Assembly: GCF_027497355.1 (NCBI RefSeq)
Contig: NZ_CP114909.1
Location: 1,364,001-1,428,000, forward strand
Direction: 5' to 3'
Origin: Micromonospora sp. WMMA1947
Lineage (GTDB): Bacteria; Actinomycetota; Actinomycetes; Mycobacteriales; Micromonosporaceae
Length of the DNA: 64,000 nucleotides
Part shown: positions 60,386 through 64,000 of the stretch, piece after piece
Layout: the number at the start of each line of letters is the position of its first letter
How positions within the stretch are numbered: the stretch's first letter is position 1
Translations under genes and position numbers: made by a program
The notes under the pieces: generated by a model
What the model saw: only the letters and a program-made list of their open reading frames with translations
Told to the model about the DNA's origin: nothing
The model's database searches: none

Positions 60386-61576
60386 GTGTCACCAGCCGAG
60401 CGACTGCTCGACGCCGCCGTCGCGACCGCGCGCGGCACCGACGTACGCGCTGCCGAGCGGGCCCTCGACGGGCTCGTGGTGGCCGACGGCGCGGCGGTGG
60501 ACGCGGCGCTGCTCGCCCGGCTCACGCGGGACGTGGGCCGGCTCTGGCCGCGTGGCTGGCAGCCCGCCGACCTGGACCGGCTCGCCATCCGGCGGCTCAC
60601 GCCGCGTGGCGCCCGGCTGCTGCGCGACGCGATGGCCGCGCAGCGACGCACGCTGCCCCCGCCGGTCCCGGCCTGGTTCGACGAGCAGCTCACCGAGACC
60701 GGCGCCCGCTGGGACGACGACGCGGGCTGGCTGGACCGGCGCGCCGACGGCGACCGGATCACCACGTTGCGGGACGCGGTCGACGCGGTCGTCCTGGTGG
60801 CGGGGCTGCCGCCGATCGCGGCGCTGCGGCCGCCACCCGGCTCGGCCGGCACCGCACTAGCGGCCGCGACACCGAGCGGTTCCCGGATGCTCGACCGGGT
60901 ACGCGCGCTGCTCGCCAAGGCCGAGTCGACCGGCTACCCGGCCGAGGCCGAGGCGTTCACCGCGAAGGCGCAGGAGCTGATGGCCCGGCACAGCATCGAC
61001 GTGGCGCTGCTCGACGCCGGGGCCGAACGTTCCGGCGGCCCGGGTGGGGTACGGATCGGCGTCGACGCCCCGTACGCGGCCGCGAAGGCGCTGCTGATCC
61101 AGGAGGTGGCGGCGGCCAACCGGTGCGAGTCGGTCTGGTCCGACGACCTCGGTTTCGCCACCGTGCTCGGCTTCCCGGCCGACCTGGCGGCGGTCGAACT
61201 GCTGCACACCTCGCTGCTCGTGCAGGCCACCGCCGCGATGCTGCGCGGCCGGGGCGAGCGCGGCAAGGCCGGCGGGCGGCGTACCAAGGGCTACGACGAG
61301 TCGTTCCTCAACGCGTTCGCGCTGCGCATCGGCGACCGGCTGCGGGAGGCGAGCGCGGCGGCGGCCGAGGAGTTGGCCGACGACCGGCTGCTGCCGGTGC
61401 TCGCGGCCCGCTCCGACGCCGTCCGGGAACGCGTCGACCAGCTCTTTCCCGGCACCACCCGGCACCGCCTCCAGGTGCGTGACGAGCAGGGCTGGGTCTC
61501 CGGGACCAGCGCGGCCGACCGCGCCTCGCTCGACCCGGGCCGCCCGGCACGCCGTCCGGTACGCGGTGGTCGCTGA
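60386..61576 (+). CDS. DUF2786 family protein
   Basis: A 396-residue protein. GTG 60386 follows AGGGAGAG; an earlier start lacks an RBS. Residues about 165-205 carry the DUF2786 pattern RVRALLAKAESTGYPAEAEA, then FTAKAQELMARHSIDVALLD. The region GGRRTKGYDESFLNAFALRIGDRL is also conserved. The N-terminal 150 residues are helical and unassigned. No enzymatic function is known for the family; it is a soluble cytoplasmic protein in many actinomycetes. No operon link with the DGPF/sigma pair that follows. Confidence 0.85.
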   Translation: MSPAERLLDAAVATARGTDVRAAERALDGLVVADGAAVDAALLARLTRDVGRLWPRGWQPADLDRLAIRRLTPRGARLLRDAMAAQRRTLPPPVPAWFDEQLTETGARWDDDAGWLDRRADGDRITTLRDAVDAVVLVAGLPPIAALRPPPGSAGTALAAATPSGSRMLDRVRALLAKAESTGYPAEAEAFTAKAQELMARHSIDVALLDAGAERSGGPGGVRIGVDAPYAAAKALLIQEVAAANRCESVWSDDLGFATVLGFPADLAAVELLHTSLLVQATAAMLRGRGERGKAGGRRTKGYDESFLNAFALRIGDRLREASAAAAEELADDRLLPVLAARSDAVRERVDQLFPGTTRHRLQVRDEQGWVSGTSAADRASLDPGRPARRPVRGGR

Positions 61577-61667
61577 CTTTCCCGGGTGATGATGTCGGAT
61601 CGGGCGGACCGGCTCCGACCCGTCTGCGAGGCGCCACCGCCGGTGGCCCGCATCCGAGGAGTACACC

Positions 61668-62039
61668 GTGAAGTACATGCTGCTGATCTGGAACCGGCCC
61701 GGCTTCGTGGAGGAGCTGACCGAGGCGGAACGCACCGCGATCTTCGGTGAGGTCGACGAGATCATGAAGGAGCTGACCGAGTCCGGCGAACTGGTCGGCG
61801 GCGAGGCGCTGGCCCACCCCTCGCAGACCCGCACGGCCCGCCCGGCGGCCGGTGGCGGCACCGAGGTCACCGACGGGCCGTTCATGGAGAGCAAGGAGCA
61901 GTTCGCCGGCTACCTGACCGTCGACTGCGAGACCCCGGAGCGGGCCGCCGAGATCGCCGCGCGCTGGCCGGACGTACGGCACGGTTTCGGGGTGCTGGAG
62001 GTGCGGGCGGTGATGGAGCAGGCCGGGACGGAGATGTGA
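61668..62039 (+). CDS. YCII-related DGPF-domain protein
   Basis: A 123-residue protein of the DGPF/YCII family. GAGGAG precedes the GTG. MKYMLLIWNRPGF opens the fold, and GTEVTDGPFMESKEQFAGY is the family hallmark. It overlaps the ECF sigma gene by four bases (GTGA). DGPF proteins are genetically tied to ECF42-type sigma factors and probably take part in their signalling, although the biochemical role is not settled. Confidence 0.95.
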   Translation: MKYMLLIWNRPGFVEELTEAERTAIFGEVDEIMKELTESGELVGGEALAHPSQTRTARPAAGGGTEVTDGPFMESKEQFAGYLTVDCETPERAAEIAARWPDVRHGFGVLEVRAVMEQAGTEM

Positions 62040-63277
62040 CAGCACCTGTGGTCGAGGACCTGCTGCGTACGCTCGCGCCGCAGGTCCTCGGCGTGCTCGT
62101 GCGCCGGTACGGCCAGTTCTACGCCTGCGAGGACGCCGTGCAGGAGGCGCTGCTCGCCGCCGCCGTGCAGTGGCCGGAACAGGGCCTGCCCGACCACCCC
62201 CGCTCCTGGCTGGTCACCGTCGCGACGCGGCGGCTCACCGACGAGTGGCGCAGCGAGCACGCCCGCCGGGCACGCGAGGTCGCGGTGGCGGTGCGGCAAC
62301 CCGCGTACGCCACTGTCGCCCCGCCCGCCGACGAGGAGCCGCCGAGCGGGGACGACACGCTGAAGCTGCTGTTCCTCTGCTGCCATCCGGTGTTGCCGGT
62401 GAGCGGGCAGGTGGCGCTCACGCTGCGCGCCGTGGGTGGGTTGAGCACCGCCGAGATCGCCCGCGCGTACCTGGTGCCGGAGGCGACGATGAGCCAGCGG
62501 ATCCGCCGGGCGAAGCAGCGGATCGAGGCGGCCGGCGCGCGATTCACGCTTCCGTCACCGGCCGACCGCGACGAGCGGCTGAGCGCGGTGCTGCGCGTGC
62601 TCTACCTGATCTTCAACGAGGGCTACACCGCGTCCAGCGGCGAGGCGCTGCACCGGGCCGAGCTGACCGGGGAGGCGATCCGGCTGACCCGGGAGCTGCG
62701 CCGGCTGCTCCCGGACGACGGCGAGGTGGCCGGGTTGCTGGCGCTGATGCTGCTCACCGACGCCCACCGGGCCGCCCGTACCGGGCCGGTGGGCGAACTG
62801 GTGCCGTTGGCGGAGCAGGACCGCACCCGCTGGGACCGGGACGCGATCGCCGAGGGGGCGGCGCTGGTGACCGAAGCGCTCACCTGGTCGGCGCCGGGGC
62901 CGTACCAGGTGCAGGCGGCGATCGCCGCGGTGCACGCGGAGGCACCCACCGCCGAGGACACCGACTGGCGGCAGATCGTCGCGCTCTACCGGGTGCTGGC
63001 GCGGGTCGCGCCGAACCCGATGGTCACGCTCAACCAGGCCGTCGCGGTGGCAATGGTGGACGGCCCACGCGCGGGGCTGGCGCTGCTGGCCACGCTCGAC
63101 GCCGACGACCGGACCGCGGGCCACCACCGGCTCGCCGCCGTCCGCGCGCACCTGCTCGACCTGGCCGGTGATCGTGCCGGGGCCCGGGTCGCGTACCTGG
63201 CCGCCGCGCGGGCCACCACGAGCCTGCCGGAGCGGCGTTATCTGGAGGTGCGCGCGGCGCGCCTGGCCGACAGGTGA
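62036..63277 (+). CDS. ECF42-like RNA polymerase sigma factor with TPR-like C-terminus
   Basis: A 413-residue sigma factor. GTG 62036 overlaps the DGPF gene stop. Sigma-2 spans about 10-75 (EDAVQEALLAAAVQWPEQG, SWLVTVATRRLTDEWR), sigma-4 about 105-165 (GGLSTAEIARAYLVPEATM, SQRIRRAKQRIEA). The remaining 240 residues are helical repeats with VLRVLYLIFNEGY, typical of the ECF42 group, where no anti-sigma is found and the extension modulates activity. The downstream target is likely the DGPF operon itself. Confidence 0.95.
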   Translation: MTAPVVEDLLRTLAPQVLGVLVRRYGQFYACEDAVQEALLAAAVQWPEQGLPDHPRSWLVTVATRRLTDEWRSEHARRAREVAVAVRQPAYATVAPPADEEPPSGDDTLKLLFLCCHPVLPVSGQVALTLRAVGGLSTAEIARAYLVPEATMSQRIRRAKQRIEAAGARFTLPSPADRDERLSAVLRVLYLIFNEGYTASSGEALHRAELTGEAIRLTRELRRLLPDDGEVAGLLALMLLTDAHRAARTGPVGELVPLAEQDRTRWDRDAIAEGAALVTEALTWSAPGPYQVQAAIAAVHAEAPTAEDTDWRQIVALYRVLARVAPNPMVTLNQAVAVAMVDGPRAGLALLATLDADDRTAGHHRLAAVRAHLLDLAGDRAGARVAYLAAARATTSLPERRYLEVRAARLADR

Positions 63278-63299
63278 GTCCCGTGCGGATCGGCTCGGG

Positions 63300-63743
63300 T
63301 CAGAACAACCGTCCCCGGTACGGATGCGGCCGCCCCCACCGCTCCTCCCACTGGAGCAGCTCCGCCTGCCACCGCGGCAGGTCGGGCCGGTACTCGCGAA
63401 TCAGTTCGCGGTTCTCCGGGCGGTCGACCAGGAACCGCCAGTAGGACTCGACCGCCTCCCGGGTCTCGTCCAACGAGTAGCGACCCCGCTCGTCCGCGAC
63501 CCACTCGTTGACGAACTCGACCCCGTCGGGCGAGAAGCCGACCTCGTACTTGTCGCTGTCCCACGCCTCGTCGAGCGGACGGCCGTTCGCCACGTCGTCG
63601 ATCATCTGAAGGGCGTCCAGGCAGGCCGAGTAGGAGACGGAGATGTCGGTGATCAGCCAGGCGCCGAGAGCCCGATAGCGCTGATCGGCCACGTTGAACA
63701 GCGGGAGCCGGAACTCATCGACGGAGAAACTGATGAACGCCAA
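63300..63743 (-). CDS. Immunity-protein candidate for an EndoU-type toxin
   Basis: A 147-residue acidic soluble protein starting MAFISFSVDEFRLPLFNVAD. TTG 63743 follows GGAGGAC by six bases. DSDKYEVGFSPDGVEFVNEW is the central strand pair, and the C-terminus is WQAELLQWEERWGRPHPYRG. It lies 15 bases downstream of the EndoU-type toxin stop on the same strand, the usual toxin-immunity order. The family is not recognised with certainty; the assignment rests on position, size and charge. Confidence 0.65.
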   Translation of the reverse strand: MAFISFSVDEFRLPLFNVADQRYRALGAWLITDISVSYSACLDALQMIDDVANGRPLDEAWDSDKYEVGFSPDGVEFVNEWVADERGRYSLDETREAVESYWRFLVDRPENRELIREYRPDLPRWQAELLQWEERWGRPHPYRGRLF

Positions 63744-63758
63744 CGGAAGTCCTCCGGA

Positions 63759-64000
63759 TCATGGGATGACGACCGGCCATCCGTGGGTGAAGCCGCCCGA
63801 GCCATTGTAGAAACCCTCGATCACCAGGCCCTTGTGAGTGCCGCGCCACATGCTGGTGCCGGGCACCGGCTTCGCGTTCTGGAAGGCACCGGTGATGGCG
63901 TTGTCGACCTGGGCCGGCGTCCAGTCGTCGGGGAAGAAGGAGCTTTCGCCGCCGTTGCCCTTCTTCGGCTTCCAGGCCCCGTGCGGAGGGTTCAGCGTCG
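63759..64000 (-). CDS. C-terminal end of an EndoU-type nuclease toxin (partial)
   Basis: The last 80 codons of a gene that begins beyond the right edge. The reading frame gives HGAWKPKKGNGGESSFFPDDW, then TPAQVDNAITGAFQNAKPVP, and ends IEGFYNGSGGFTHGWPVVIP. The SFFPxxW, NAI and IEG...G...WPV pattern matches bacterial EndoU ribonuclease domains (CdiA/polymorphic-toxin type), with a candidate Ser/Thr-Tyr/Phe C-terminus. The rest, expected to be an export domain, is not visible. It is followed by a probable immunity gene. Confidence 0.6.
   Translation of the reverse strand, partial: TLNPPHGAWKPKKGNGGESSFFPDDWTPAQVDNAITGAFQNAKPVPGTSMWRGTHKGLVIEGFYNGSGGFTHGWPVVIP

Noticed and set aside
1..64000. 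CRISPR arrays, IS elements and prophage genes
   Set aside because: No regularly spaced repeats, transposases, integrases or phage structural genes were seen in the window.

Overview
The window is chromosomal DNA of a high-GC actinomycete. Codon bias, many GTG/TTG starts, the RiPP-poor but regulator-rich layout, GAF-ANTAR, SARP, STAS and SpoIIE-type proteins, a GH6 cellulase under a CebR-type box and AAGGGGCCCTT hairpin repeats all fit Micromonosporaceae, most likely Micromonospora or a close relative. That genus call is inference from gene content.

Bases 1-12300 look like a defence-type genomic island. They hold an unknown protein followed by a 1778-aa sacsin/Hsp90-like ATPase that ends in a DUF3883 PD-(D/E)xK-like domain, a second PD-(D/E)xK protein, a frameshifted relic, and an AAA+ ATPase/subtilase pair that matches the IetAS defence system. 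The island side ends at the 5' half of a tRNA-Arg(CCT) gene whose 3' half is missing. This is a likely integration scar.

Bases 12.5-25.7 kb are ordinary accessory metabolism and regulation: a cold-shock protein with a small MerR-type regulator, three SDR oxidoreductases each with a divergent regulator (two XRE/MmyB type, one TetR with three visible operator copies), a GH6-CBM2 secreted glucanase with a CebR-like operator, a PAS-GAF sensor, a DUF2855 protein and TspO.

Bases 25.8-41.7 kb hold a secreted M23 peptidase, a five-gene oligopeptide/nickel-type ABC importer, a SpoIIE-type phosphatase overlapping a STAS protein, an MFS exporter with a divergent MocR regulator, a MuiA/DUF4139 protein, a GlsB/YeaQ membrane protein, a voltage-gated cation channel with a cytoplasmic calcium-type loop, and CorA.

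Bases 41.7-50 kb are a complete high-affinity potassium operon transcribed leftward: a 27-aa membrane microprotein, kdpF, kdpA, kdpB, kdpC, a hairpin, kdpD and kdpE. The two first genes are very short and were found by direct translation.

Bases 50-64 kb hold an AfsR/SARP-like giant regulator convergent with a DrrAB-like drug exporter, with the same 11-bp-periodic TTCACG repeats near both promoters. Then come two near-identical GAF-ANTAR proteins in inverted orientation around a STAS protein, a methyltransferase, an RsbW-like kinase, a DUF3152 metalloprotease, a DUF2786 protein, a DGPF/YCII protein coupled to an ECF42-like sigma factor, and finally an immunity-like gene with the C-terminal end of an EndoU-type toxin running off the window.

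A pattern across the window is leaderless promoters: at least nine genes have TANNNT or CAGACT ending 6-7 bases before the start codon, and several of these have a palindrome just upstream.
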